Below, in pieces: positions 42,273 through 51,043 of a stretch of DNA of 64,000 nt. The notes below the pieces were generated by a model. It made no database searches. It saw nothing but the letters and a program-made list of their open reading frames with translations, and was not told where the DNA came from. The DNA comes from Solibacteraceae bacterium (GTDB lineage: Bacteria; Acidobacteriota; Terriglobia; Bryobacterales; Bryobacteraceae): assembly GCA_021324015.1 (NCBI GenBank), contig JAJPJX010000084.1, forward strand, positions 119,597-183,596, given 5' to 3'. The position numbers and the translations under genes were made by a program. Numbering within the stretch: position 1 is the first letter of the stretch; every line of letters starts with the position of its first letter.

Positions 42273-42566
42273 TCACGCCGCCTGTTGCTCTCTGTGAGCG
42301 GTGAGGGTATTGCTGCGGAACGGCACCATGGATGCCTCCCTGCACCTCCGGAGTTTGTCCGAATAGACGTTATCGAGACCAGCCAGCCAAGGCTCAAAGC
42401 TGTGGCCATAGAGTCTTTTGGCCACGCTCAACACCGCGTCCAGATTGCGATTCACCTGGCTGTTGCTTTCCGAGCTCAGCGGCAGCCAGTTCGGTAGGTG
42501 AGGGAGATACAGAGCGACCACAAGGCCGCGGTCGCTCTCGTCCGCTGAAGTACGCGTTTCTTTCAT
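42273..42566 (-). CDS. Short first gene of the vWA/AAA operon
   Basis: A 97-residue protein starting MKETRTSADESDRG, with a coding segment LDAVLSVAKRLYGHSFEPWLAGLDNVYSDKLRR of helical character. The stop codon overlaps the start of the vWA gene (TGAATG), which supports real translation. A TTG 39 bases upstream is an alternative start. No family is recognised. It is divergent from the rightward receiver gene at 42896. Confidence 0.5.
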   Translation of the reverse strand: MKETRTSADESDRGLVVALYLPHLPNWLPLSSESNSQVNRNLDAVLSVAKRLYGHSFEPWLAGLDNVYSDKLRRCREASMVPFRSNTLTAHREQQAA

Positions 42567-42895
42567 GTTTTGAAAAGTTCCCACTACACCGATGTGACCA
42601 CACAAAGTCGAACCGGAACTCTTTCTCTCTTTTTCGCGAAGGCGCTCAGTTTTCGCGGCTTTTTGGCGGGGTCTTGGCGAGAGGAGACGAAGCAGCGCGT
42701 GACCACTGTGTTGGAGAGTTCTCTATCGCGACTGCCGGCTCGCTCCCCAATAAATTCATCCTGAGATATGTTTCCTGGCCAGATCTTTTCGCGGTTATTT
42801 CGGGCCCAGGTCGCCAGCACCGTTATGCTCGGCGATCTTTCGCATCCGGAAGACCGGCTCGCCGACTGGCGTATACTGTTGTCGAGGATCGGCAG
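42567..42895. other. Divergent intergenic region
   Basis: 329 bp between the leftward operon start and the rightward receiver gene. A TATACT box lies at 42872-42877, 19 nt before the rightward ATG, without a clear -35. A GC-poor stretch (TCTCTTTTTCGCGAAGG) lies near 42624. The open frame through this region upstream of 42896 has no recognisable protein sequence, so it is treated as non-coding. Confidence 0.5.
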
Positions 42896-44875
42896 ATGCC
42901 CTTCGATCTCAAGACCTATCGTGGGGGGGAGCCCCTACTGGTGACCGCTTCAGCGGTCGACCCAGCAGGCAACGCGCACAGCGGGGAGGATTGGCTGGAT
43001 CGGGTCAATACCACTAGCACGTTGCGTGGCATTATTCTTCCTCTGGAGCTGAAGGGCCCTCATTGCAGACGGCAGGAACTATTCGGACTGGAACTGCTTG
43101 AATGGTTGCGCTGGAGCGCACCGGAGCCTGTTCGCTTCGTTCCTGTCTTGGCACTGGCTTGGCAGTCATTGCGCCAGGTACTGGGGCGCAGGCCGTGCCT
43201 GCTCTTGGTGGCCGGCGGCGCGACGTTTGTCCGACTGCCGGAGGCTGCTGAACACGCGTGGCTTGCCGCGCAGCGGTTCGTGGACGCGGTGCGCGGATCC
43301 GGCTCGGACCACCTCTGTGCTAAGCCGACGGACATTGAACGCTTGGCCACCGGCGCACTTCGCCGCGCTGAGGAGGTTACCCATCACGATCTGGCGAACG
43401 AGTTCTATGCAGCGTGGCGGCTGTGGGAGGGTTACCGGCGAGCCCTTGAGGGCGCAAACCGTGGTACCACCAGCGCTACCCTCCAGGCGGAGATCGACCG
43501 CGTCAGCAAGGTTCGGTTCTCGTGGGAAGCTGAGTTGAAGCGTCGAATGTTACAGCCAGCGTTTCGCCAGTTCCGAGTTTCGCGACGAGCCTGGGAGTTC
43601 CCAGCTTACCCTTTGGTCGAAGACGCTGATCGCATCTTGCAGATCCACATAGAGGATGGGCTTCCGCCAGGCACCCGTATCCTGCTAGTGGATGACGAGT
43701 TCGAGAAAGGGCTTGCCGATGTGCTGCTCCAGATTCTCTTCCGGAAGTGCGAGTTCCAAAGGAGGTTGGATAACAGCGAATGGGTTTACTCGGAGCAGTC
43801 TGAGAAAGGCCGATGGGCTCGTTTCGTTTGTGTCAAGGACGTTGCCAGTGCAGTACACTGGCTTGATTATTGGCATCCAGGGCTAGGGCTAGTGGGGGCG
43901 GTCGGTGAAATTGAGCGATCCAGCGCGGATTGGAAAAATGCGTGGGCAACGGTGCTGCAAGCAAGCCCCGACGACCCGGCAGAGTACATCCTTGACAAGC
44001 TCGACGATCCTACTCTCTGGCCGAAGAACACCCAGACCATCGCTCTGTTGGATCTCAGACTTAAACGCGAAAGGCTCGCCTCCATTTACTCCACTCGGCA
44101 GATGGAGAGTGTCCGGCTTCGGGATGCGATCAAAGCGGCGGACCTGGACTTTCCGGTTATCATGCTGACGGCTTCCCGCCAGGCGGTCAATTTCGCAGCC
44201 GTCATGGCCGGCGCCAGGGAGGTCGATGGATGGCTGACCAAGGAAGCACCAGACGTTCCAGCCGATGATGAGAACAGCAGCCGGGCCCTTCATTACTTGC
44301 TTGAGCGGCTCCATCTGTTCGCGTGTCTGCACGACTGGTACTGCCCAGAGTTCGAATGGAACCTGGAACGTAAGCTGGCTTGTGCGCGTCTGTACAACAG
44401 TCCTCACCGGGATTTTTGCCTCGGACATATAGCCCAGCGCGCTGAGGCAATCTTTCACACACTGCTGGTAGGTCGCACGCTCCAGGACAAGTACAAAGGG
44501 GAGAAGTTCTATTCCTGCATCGAGTCGGAGGTGGCACCGCTGCGTTTCGACGTGGAGCGTCGCTTAGTGGCCCGCCGGATTGCTGTCGCCGCGCTCCTCC
44601 ATACCGCGCAATGGGCAGCTGGAGGGCCCCGATGGAATGTAGATGCTTTCCAGAACCTTATGCCTGGCAGGCCCGACAAGAAGATCGTGAAAGCGGTTTA
44701 CGATGTGGTCAACTTCAACGACCGGCTCTGGTTTACCACCAGTGAGCCCACCCTAATTGAGCGACTCCTGAAGGAAGAGTATGAGTGGCTGTTGAATCGC
44801 TCATGGGAACGAAACTCCGACCACGTTCAGGAGTGGATACGATCTGCAAAAGACGAAGCTTTCCGTTCTTCATGA
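42896..44875 (+). CDS. Large protein with an interrupted receiver domain
   Basis: A 659-residue protein starting MPFDLKTYRGGEPLLVTASA (start chosen because the upstream frame lacks protein-like sequence). Residues 1-255 are a mixed domain of unknown type. A CheY-like receiver follows in pieces: beta1 ILLVDDEFEKG near 263, phospho-acceptor segment IALLDLRL near 383, then FPVIMLTAS near 418 and GWLTKEAP near 445 with the conserved Thr and Lys. About 110 residues split beta1 from beta3. The C-terminal 200 residues are helical. It converges with the 651-residue receiver gene. Not a named family. Confidence 0.7.
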   Translation: MPFDLKTYRGGEPLLVTASAVDPAGNAHSGEDWLDRVNTTSTLRGIILPLELKGPHCRRQELFGLELLEWLRWSAPEPVRFVPVLALAWQSLRQVLGRRPCLLLVAGGATFVRLPEAAEHAWLAAQRFVDAVRGSGSDHLCAKPTDIERLATGALRRAEEVTHHDLANEFYAAWRLWEGYRRALEGANRGTTSATLQAEIDRVSKVRFSWEAELKRRMLQPAFRQFRVSRRAWEFPAYPLVEDADRILQIHIEDGLPPGTRILLVDDEFEKGLADVLLQILFRKCEFQRRLDNSEWVYSEQSEKGRWARFVCVKDVASAVHWLDYWHPGLGLVGAVGEIERSSADWKNAWATVLQASPDDPAEYILDKLDDPTLWPKNTQTIALLDLRLKRERLASIYSTRQMESVRLRDAIKAADLDFPVIMLTASRQAVNFAAVMAGAREVDGWLTKEAPDVPADDENSSRALHYLLERLHLFACLHDWYCPEFEWNLERKLACARLYNSPHRDFCLGHIAQRAEAIFHTLLVGRTLQDKYKGEKFYSCIESEVAPLRFDVERRLVARRIAVAALLHTAQWAAGGPRWNVDAFQNLMPGRPDKKIVKAVYDVVNFNDRLWFTTSEPTLIERLLKEEYEWLLNRSWERNSDHVQEWIRSAKDEAFRSS

Positions 44876-44909
44876 GAGGGATACCTGCCCCTCGTAGCCA
44901 TGGAGCACC

Positions 44910-44924
44910 CCCCAGAGCCTGGGG
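44910..44924. terminator. Short hairpin in convergent gap
   Basis: CCCCAG and CTGGGG pair around a three-base loop in the 87 bp between two converging genes. There is no T-run on either side, so at most it is a weak bidirectional terminator. Confidence 0.3.
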
Positions 44925-44962
44925 TCCGAAGTCCATTCCAACCAACAAGGGAAGACGGGCCC

Positions 44963-46918
44963 CTACATGAGGAGTTGATCAAGCGTGTAGTCGAAGAAGG
45001 CTAGGGCCTCCTCCTCACTCGCTTCTGGGCACCGTTCGTATTCCGAGAAGGGAACGTGCGTAAACTTGTTGCGACGCTCACGATACTCCCTCTCTTCGCG
45101 CCCCATTTGGTCCCACTCCCCCTCCACATTCTGACACCGAATCTCCTGGACCACGCCCAGCCCGCGAAAAACCGCGTTCCACGGACGCGGCAAGACGTGC
45201 TCATTCTCGCTGCGACCAGCATGGGTGCAGATGATGAGAAATGCTTCATCCAGAAAGGCTTGGAGGTCGCCACGGCGTGGCATGCGCCGGTCCAGCCAGA
45301 TATCTGTTGGACCCGGCAGTCTCCGGCAGTGAACCGAAGGCTTACCTTCAATGACCTTCAACTTGGCCCATCGTTTTCGATTCGGAGCTTTATTCACGCA
45401 TCGCAGAATGACTTGACGGAGATCCTCCCCGCTGGACACACCTTTCGTCCAGTACGCCTCGGCGCCCAGCTTAACCGCGAACTCTGCGCTCCGAGCCCTC
45501 TCGGATGCGGTCAACAAGATCACGGGGACATGCGGAAAGCGATCCTTTAGCTGCCGTAGTAACTGAAAACCAGTCAACCACTCGAAACCAACGAGCTGAT
45601 CAACCTGAGGATCAAGACGAAGGTCAAGAAGAACCGCACTGAATGGAAGTACTTCTGAGATCAATTGAACGGCATTGTTGCACGTTTCGTGAGCTTCACT
45701 GAGGCGACACTCGGCCTCCTGTTTCGCATTCTTTACAGCCCGGAGCGCCTCTTCAGCCTCATTAAGCTCCTGCTCGGCCTTAGAGACCTTGTGCTCTTGG
45801 TTTAAGATGTCTGGCCTCTTGAATGTGCCGCTACCGCGCATCCGCTGGAGCTCATTCGCCGTCTTCTTCAGCCGGTCGTCGGCCCCCTGTCGCAGCCGCT
45901 CCGCTTCGTCGACCCGCTCTTCACACTTCTGGAGAGCCGCTTTGGCCTGTTCAGCGTCAGCCCAGCATTTCTGAATGGTTCGAACTTCTTGTCGTTTGCC
46001 TTCAAGAAACAGCTCGGCGGCTTGGAAGGTGCGGATGACATGCAATTGCTCGTCGCTCGTCGTCGCCCGGTCAGAGTCACACAGCGCTCCGTACTCATCT
46101 GGATTAAGGTCGATACCCGCAATTCCAGCTTGGAGGGCTAATGACCACCCACGCCAGTGCTCGTCGTCGATATACAAGAACCGGTGGTGTTCGCACTTCT
46201 CGGCGAAGGCAATCACCGTTCCCTCATCTACCCTACTCCCGGCCGCATATTGCGGCATTAAGAAGAGCAGGCGCTTCAACTCAAGATTAGCCATCTCTGC
46301 GCGAAGGCAATTATCGAGAAATGGGTGGTGTTGCCTGATTCTGTCGCCAGCAAACTCACTGCAGAACTTCAACACGCCCACCCGGTTTCGATAGGAATGA
46401 GCATAGAGTTTCCGTAGATCGGCTTCATCGGCTGCTTTGACATAGGGACGAAGCGCAGTTTCATCGGGCACCGGGAGCCGACTTTTCCATTCCTGCCAGC
46501 GACTTGGATCAAGTAGGGTCTGAAGATGCTCCGGGAGCCGCAAGAGAACGGTTCCCGGTGAGTAGACGATCAAATTAGCCGCTTTATTTCGGTGGAGCGC
46601 TAATGGGTGCTCAAAGCTGTAGAGTACAGTGGACGCAAAGCGCGTTGCCGCGGGCAATTCACGGGTCAGACGAATATGCTCTAGGAGCTCGATCCCATGG
46701 CGCAGTGACCGCTTTGCAGACTCGCCAAAGCTGAAGTTCACGTTGATCAGGAAGAGCAGACCAGTAGGCGTGTCTGGCCGTGTCAAGATAGGCAACAGGA
46801 CATCCCGGAACCATTCACCCGTCGTAACACAAGGCGTCCGGTAGGCATTGCTTTCGAGACGCTCTGTGTCGGTGTCTCGGAACAAGGTCTCACGGTCGTC
46901 TATCACTAGAACGGCCAT
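44963..46918 (-). CDS. Large protein with two receiver-like domains, one split by a coiled coil
   Basis: A 651-residue protein starting MAVLVIDDRETLF; an upstream 16-residue extension was rejected. Residues 1-135 look like a degenerate receiver (AVLVIDD then LLFLINVNF where an acidic acceptor would sit, then NLIVYSPGTVLLRL). A second receiver starts at FLYIDDEHW (Asp251-Asp252), then a coiled-coil insertion from about 300 to 420 with many E/K/Q residues, and resumes with AVLLDLRL (Asp432), VILLTAS (Thr471) and AYWTKG (Lys492). The C-terminal 155 residues are a separate domain. Same unusual plan as the convergent 659-residue protein, so the two are relatives or partners. Confidence 0.7.
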   Translation of the reverse strand: MAVLVIDDRETLFRDTDTERLESNAYRTPCVTTGEWFRDVLLPILTRPDTPTGLLFLINVNFSFGESAKRSLRHGIELLEHIRLTRELPAATRFASTVLYSFEHPLALHRNKAANLIVYSPGTVLLRLPEHLQTLLDPSRWQEWKSRLPVPDETALRPYVKAADEADLRKLYAHSYRNRVGVLKFCSEFAGDRIRQHHPFLDNCLRAEMANLELKRLLFLMPQYAAGSRVDEGTVIAFAEKCEHHRFLYIDDEHWRGWSLALQAGIAGIDLNPDEYGALCDSDRATTSDEQLHVIRTFQAAELFLEGKRQEVRTIQKCWADAEQAKAALQKCEERVDEAERLRQGADDRLKKTANELQRMRGSGTFKRPDILNQEHKVSKAEQELNEAEEALRAVKNAKQEAECRLSEAHETCNNAVQLISEVLPFSAVLLDLRLDPQVDQLVGFEWLTGFQLLRQLKDRFPHVPVILLTASERARSAEFAVKLGAEAYWTKGVSSGEDLRQVILRCVNKAPNRKRWAKLKVIEGKPSVHCRRLPGPTDIWLDRRMPRRGDLQAFLDEAFLIICTHAGRSENEHVLPRPWNAVFRGLGVVQEIRCQNVEGEWDQMGREEREYRERRNKFTHVPFSEYERCPEASEEEALAFFDYTLDQLLM

Positions 46919-46928
46919 AGTCGTGTCT

Positions 46929-47561
46929 TTATCGGACCCAGTCAATCTCGTCGGGCAGCAGCGCATTCCGCAGCTCGGCCAAGCTGGAGGGAGCCTGCGC
47001 CAGCACCTGCTTCGCCATCTGGTTGTTCTCCAAAACGCTCCTCAGCTTTTCATCTAACTCGCTGAGGGCCGCCTTGACGTCCAGGTGAGGAGGCGGTTGT
47101 TCAAGAAGCCGGCCCAGCAACTCGAGCTTGGCTTCCAGGACCCAATCAATGGCGTTGAGAATCTCACAGAGCCCCTCTCGACTACCGTCTTCAACCGCCT
47201 TAAGGTAACGCAAGAAATCTTCACGCACGGTCGCCGGAGGCGGCGCGCCCACGATACTCCAGTACACGCAATGCTCCGGGTCCCGATAAGCTTCCACGTA
47301 ATCCGTCCAAGCCGCCTCCCCCCCTGCGTACAGAACTAGCCTCCTAGCACGGTAGCGGCCGCCCGCCAACAACTCCCGCCGGTCAGTGTGCTGGCGGTCG
47401 CTGAAGTGCACGAAAACGACACTCGCAGACACGAAGCTTCGATCCGCGAGGTGGCTGGCCGCAGTGGCAAAGACCGCTGACTCATGTCCGGCGCCAGTGA
47501 ACCAGCGCTGAAGAGCGTCGGCTCTAACGGCCTCCACATCTACAATCGCAATCTTCATCAT
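46929..47561 (-). CDS. Small receiver-like protein
   Basis: A 210-residue protein. It starts MKIAIVDVEAVRADALQRWF, like beta1 and alpha1 of a response regulator but with one acidic residue lost, then ASVVFVHFSD where a phospho-acceptor Asp is displaced, and RRLVLYAGGE. The C-terminal half is helical with leucine repeats (LLGRLLEQPPPHLDVKAALSELDEKLRSVLENNQ). It lies 10 bases before the 651-residue receiver gene and 5 bases after the 869-residue gene, so it is co-transcribed. It is probably a pseudo-receiver used for protein contact. Confidence 0.6.
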   Translation of the reverse strand: MMKIAIVDVEAVRADALQRWFTGAGHESAVFATAASHLADRSFVSASVVFVHFSDRQHTDRRELLAGGRYRARRLVLYAGGEAAWTDYVEAYRDPEHCVYWSIVGAPPPATVREDFLRYLKAVEDGSREGLCEILNAIDWVLEAKLELLGRLLEQPPPHLDVKAALSELDEKLRSVLENNQMAKQVLAQAPSSLAELRNALLPDEIDWVR

Positions 47562-47566
47562 CCACC

Positions 47567-50176
47567 TTACTCATGCATCCATGAATCGAAGGTCAGAAAC
47601 CACGCACAACCTTCCGCCAAGTCTTGCAATAAAAGCCGAACAAGAGCATCACTCCCTCTCGGTAGCAAGTCACCAATTCCGGCAACTTGGCACCACTCGT
47701 CAGCACGCCATTGCATCCATCTGATTTCTGGCTTCGCTTTGAAGGCTACCGAGAGTATGCCACACTGACGCAGGGGTGCGATCGCGATCACGTTCTGAAT
47801 TTCCTTTGGCGTTTGCGCCCGTAGACGCTCAAGGGTCCAGCTTCCAGGGTAGGTCCAGGCAAAATAGTTCCGGTGAAGGGTTGGACGACGTGTCGGGTAC
47901 CAGTGCGCAGAATGCTCAACGCCGAAGCCCAGCGCGAAAGCCCAACGGCGTCCGCCTTCCTGTTTATACATATCGTGCAGCTTAGAAAGCCACTCGAAAG
48001 CCTCCTTCAAAATCTCGTGAACAGGTAGGTAGAGTTCGATCCTCTTCGCTCCAATACCTTCTAGCGAACTGTCAAGGAAATCTACGGGCGAGGCCGGCTC
48101 CGGAAAAGGCTTTTGCCCCCACATCAAGTGAAATTGGTGCTTTGCCTTTCGAGACTTTTCAAGCACGGGACAGATTTCACCATTCCAATCGCCCATGGCC
48201 GCGATCTGTCGCAGTGCCTCCTGGTGAAATTCTCCACAGGCGACGGCGTACTCCTTCGACAGTTGAAAAGCGGGCTTTGCCAGCTCGAACTGCCGAGTGC
48301 AGTCATTTCTAAAATCTTCCGCTGATGCGAACGTGTACCACTGCCGGCCGTGGGTTAGTCCTTTAATCGGGCCCAACCCAAAATACTCGGACGCCAGCAA
48401 CGTGTACGACCAAGCGAAAACCTCCCTAAGGGCACCCAGAATGTCCGTATCGCTCGCCTGACGCGCCACACAATCCTTCATAAGGACACGTGGCGTTTGA
48501 TTGAACCCAACCAGCTTGTCATCCACACCGGCGATGTGTAGGGCCTCTTGACATATAGCCAATTGCTCTTCGACCGCTTTCGCCAGGAAAGCACGACGCA
48601 GCATCCGCTTGCTCTCATCGATTCGTTTTTTCTCAGCGTCTCGTTCGGTTTCTCGGGCCTGCCAGAGACGGTGGGCGAATTCGAGGTGCTCTCGAACCAG
48701 ACGATCTCGCCGCGCATTCGTTACCGATTGCGAAATCGGAGACACCCAAACAAGATCTCCTTTGACATCGGGTACGTAGGCGACCTTCCCTACGAAACTA
48801 GCTACCTCCCTCCAGGCTCCTTCGTCAACCGAACCGGGCGCCCACTCCTCGCCAAACGGGAAAGAATTGACTTCGCGACCCTTATAGGAGAAAACTGCCC
48901 CGGTTGCACCCTCCCCTGCCCTAAAGGCCCGCACCGGAAACAGGATGTGACCATGCCTGCACACAAGTTCAGTAAATGGTAGGGCCTGACCGGGTTTGTA
49001 ATCCGGACTTGACATCGCTGCTCCCATGTCGTGCGCCAAGCGGGCTTCGGAGTAGCCGAGGTCGATCTCTTCCAATTCGTCCTCGAGAATAAGCTGGAGG
49101 TTCTTCCATTGCAGAAGGTCATGTAGTTGGCGCCACGCATCCCATAGCTCCCCCAAATCGGCTTGGCCCCCCTCAGGATAAACGTAGATGTCAAGGAAGT
49201 GCCTGCGGCCGAGTGGAGTGAAAACAGGATAGGCCATATAGTAAAGGTCGTTCGTCTGGCCCTCTACGTGCTTTCCTGGAATTGCCCGCTGCAAGTTGTC
49301 GATCAGGTAGGCGTAAACAAGATAGGGCAGTTCTTCTTGCGTCCCCTTCGGATTACAGCAATGCCGGAAGTAGTCATCCTCGACGACGCGGACTGCGGAC
49401 AGCACGGAGTTGCTGAGATCGCAGTAGGCCAGTTCCAGGCGAACTTCGTAGCCGAGCAAATCCACGCTCGGCGGCGTGGGGTCGGCCGAAACAGCCTTAT
49501 GTGGGGTTGGAAAATGGGGGCCAGGTAAATATTTCAGATGCGCGACATAGAAAGGCTCCGCAAGGCGACCTGCAAGTTGTAACAGACTGGGCTCTGCCTG
49601 TTTTTGTGCAGGCCGCTCCCACTCGCTGTAGAATGCCCCCCAGAGGTCCCAATGGGGAAGGATCGGAAGCGTGGATAGAAGCTGCAAAGCTGATGAAGCT
49701 GTGATTTCCCGGCTCCAACTTGGATAGCGTGCGGTGAAGACCGGCCAGTTGCTTAGGTCGTCGGTTAATTGTGGCAGGTCTGACCCAGCAAGATCTAGGC
49801 CCTCCTCCCGCAAGAGTCGGCTGTATTCGGTGAGAATGGGTTTCCAAGTGCTGTCAGGATTGGGGCCGAAAGCATCGCTGATCTTTTGCGCGATTTCTGG
49901 AGGATCAAACTTCAGAGTAATGTTCTGTCCGGCAGCTGTTTTCGGCAGAGGTATTACGTCGAACAGTGCGCCTCGGGGTATCTTTTCAAAGGCCTTGCGC
50001 ACCGAGTCGAGAACGCCTTGTACTCGGATGCGATGGGCTATCAACGCATTGGCCGGGGGCACGTCCGGCGAGGGCAGAAAAGGATTCTCTTGGAAAAGCG
50101 CCCAGCGCTTGTAGCACGGATTGAAGTAGGCGAGCTCGAATCGGTAGATCCACCATTTCGTTCTCGAACCTGCCAT
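47567..50176 (-). CDS. Large cytoplasmic protein of unknown family
   Basis: An 869-residue protein without signal peptide or membrane span. Beta-rich portions (FYVAHLKYLPGPHFP, GYEVRLELAYCDLS, NDLYYMAYPVFTPLG) are followed by a helix at 376-390, EARLAHDMGAAMSS, that resembles the H-box of a histidine kinase around His382. No ATP-binding N-, G1- or G2-box is visible afterwards. A coiled segment (QARETERDAEKKRIDESKRMLRR) lies near 555. The C-terminus is rich in Trp. Neighbouring receiver genes make a signalling role plausible, but no family is assigned. Confidence 0.6.
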   Translation of the reverse strand: MAGSRTKWWIYRFELAYFNPCYKRWALFQENPFLPSPDVPPANALIAHRIRVQGVLDSVRKAFEKIPRGALFDVIPLPKTAAGQNITLKFDPPEIAQKISDAFGPNPDSTWKPILTEYSRLLREEGLDLAGSDLPQLTDDLSNWPVFTARYPSWSREITASSALQLLSTLPILPHWDLWGAFYSEWERPAQKQAEPSLLQLAGRLAEPFYVAHLKYLPGPHFPTPHKAVSADPTPPSVDLLGYEVRLELAYCDLSNSVLSAVRVVEDDYFRHCCNPKGTQEELPYLVYAYLIDNLQRAIPGKHVEGQTNDLYYMAYPVFTPLGRRHFLDIYVYPEGGQADLGELWDAWRQLHDLLQWKNLQLILEDELEEIDLGYSEARLAHDMGAAMSSPDYKPGQALPFTELVCRHGHILFPVRAFRAGEGATGAVFSYKGREVNSFPFGEEWAPGSVDEGAWREVASFVGKVAYVPDVKGDLVWVSPISQSVTNARRDRLVREHLEFAHRLWQARETERDAEKKRIDESKRMLRRAFLAKAVEEQLAICQEALHIAGVDDKLVGFNQTPRVLMKDCVARQASDTDILGALREVFAWSYTLLASEYFGLGPIKGLTHGRQWYTFASAEDFRNDCTRQFELAKPAFQLSKEYAVACGEFHQEALRQIAAMGDWNGEICPVLEKSRKAKHQFHLMWGQKPFPEPASPVDFLDSSLEGIGAKRIELYLPVHEILKEAFEWLSKLHDMYKQEGGRRWAFALGFGVEHSAHWYPTRRPTLHRNYFAWTYPGSWTLERLRAQTPKEIQNVIAIAPLRQCGILSVAFKAKPEIRWMQWRADEWCQVAGIGDLLPRGSDALVRLLLQDLAEGCAWFLTFDSWMHE

Positions 50177-50212
50177 CGTTCCAAGCCCTCGCGCCTTGAC
50201 ACCCGACAGGCT

Positions 50213-51043
50213 TCAGATCCGCTGATAAACATCGACCAGCGTCTCCGCTTCGGCATTTTGAGCCCGGCGCCGTCTGGGCGTCCACCGGCAGCGCCGGACG
50301 AAGCGCCAGCCCGTCCGCTCCGCCAATCCTTTCAACTGGTTAGAACAATTAAACCAGTACACCTCGGTGGTGTCAACGTCCGCCCCAGCCAGACGCTGCT
50401 CGTAGCATTGAAGCGCAGGATCGAAACATCCCGTTTGCACCAGGACATCGACTTCCGGACCGAGATCGATAGTCTGGCGGATCTGGTTTGGAGGCCGCAG
50501 AGGTTCGGCGAAGTCTGTCATCCAAACACCACCTAGGCGTACCAGCTTCGCCACGCCATTGAACACGGCTTCGCGTTCTTCCGGACGGAACAGGTTCAGG
50601 AAGTTGAAGTGGCTCACAGCCACGTCCACAGGCTCGATCGAAGGCAAAGAGTCGACGCAGCGAATATCGGCTAGAAACAGCGGACAGCCTTGTCCCACAG
50701 CGTCCCGAAAATTACGTTCGGCCAGTTGCAGCATCGAAGGGCTGGCATCCAGGCCGGCTACCTCGAAGCCTGCCCCATGCCAGGCGGCGAGATGCCACCC
50801 GGGCCCGCAGCCGACATCTACCAATCGGGATCTTGCGTTCTCGCGCCTCTGGCGTAACGGCACCAGGCCCAGATCCTCCAACAGCAACAGCCATTGTCGG
50901 ACGGTCTCTGGTGCGTCGATCGCACCATAGATTGCCTCATAGAACGGCGCGATGGTCTCATAGAATTCCACGTTGGAATTCCGCGGCGGCCCGCAGGACA
51001 GGTGATCAGAAGGTGGCTCTCCGGCTATGGGTTGCATCTTCAA
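50213..51043 (-). CDS. SAM-dependent class I methyltransferase
   Basis: A 276-residue protein. The Rossmann-type motif I is LVDVGCGPGWHLAAWHGAG near residues 73-91, motif II VAGLDASPSMLQLAERN, motif post-I LFLADIRCVD, and DVAVSHFNFLNLF motif IV, followed by beta strands with the phrase TTEVYWFNCSNQ. Similar enzymes methylate small molecules or peptides. The start overlaps the end of the permease gene by 38 bases. Location within a peptide-transporter/radical-SAM operon suggests a tailoring role, such as methylation of a peptide product, but substrate is unknown. Confidence 0.85.
   Translation of the reverse strand: MKMQPIAGEPPSDHLSCGPPRNSNVEFYETIAPFYEAIYGAIDAPETVRQWLLLLEDLGLVPLRQRRENARSRLVDVGCGPGWHLAAWHGAGFEVAGLDASPSMLQLAERNFRDAVGQGCPLFLADIRCVDSLPSIEPVDVAVSHFNFLNLFRPEEREAVFNGVAKLVRLGGVWMTDFAEPLRPPNQIRQTIDLGPEVDVLVQTGCFDPALQCYEQRLAGADVDTTEVYWFNCSNQLKGLAERTGWRFVRRCRWTPRRRRAQNAEAETLVDVYQRI

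Noticed and set aside
42332..42895. Upstream 188-residue extension of the receiver protein
   Set aside because: Composition lacks protein character and it overlaps the coupled leftward short gene.
47567..50176. Histidine kinase call for the 869-residue protein
   Set aside because: Only an H-box-like helix is visible; ATP-binding boxes were not found.
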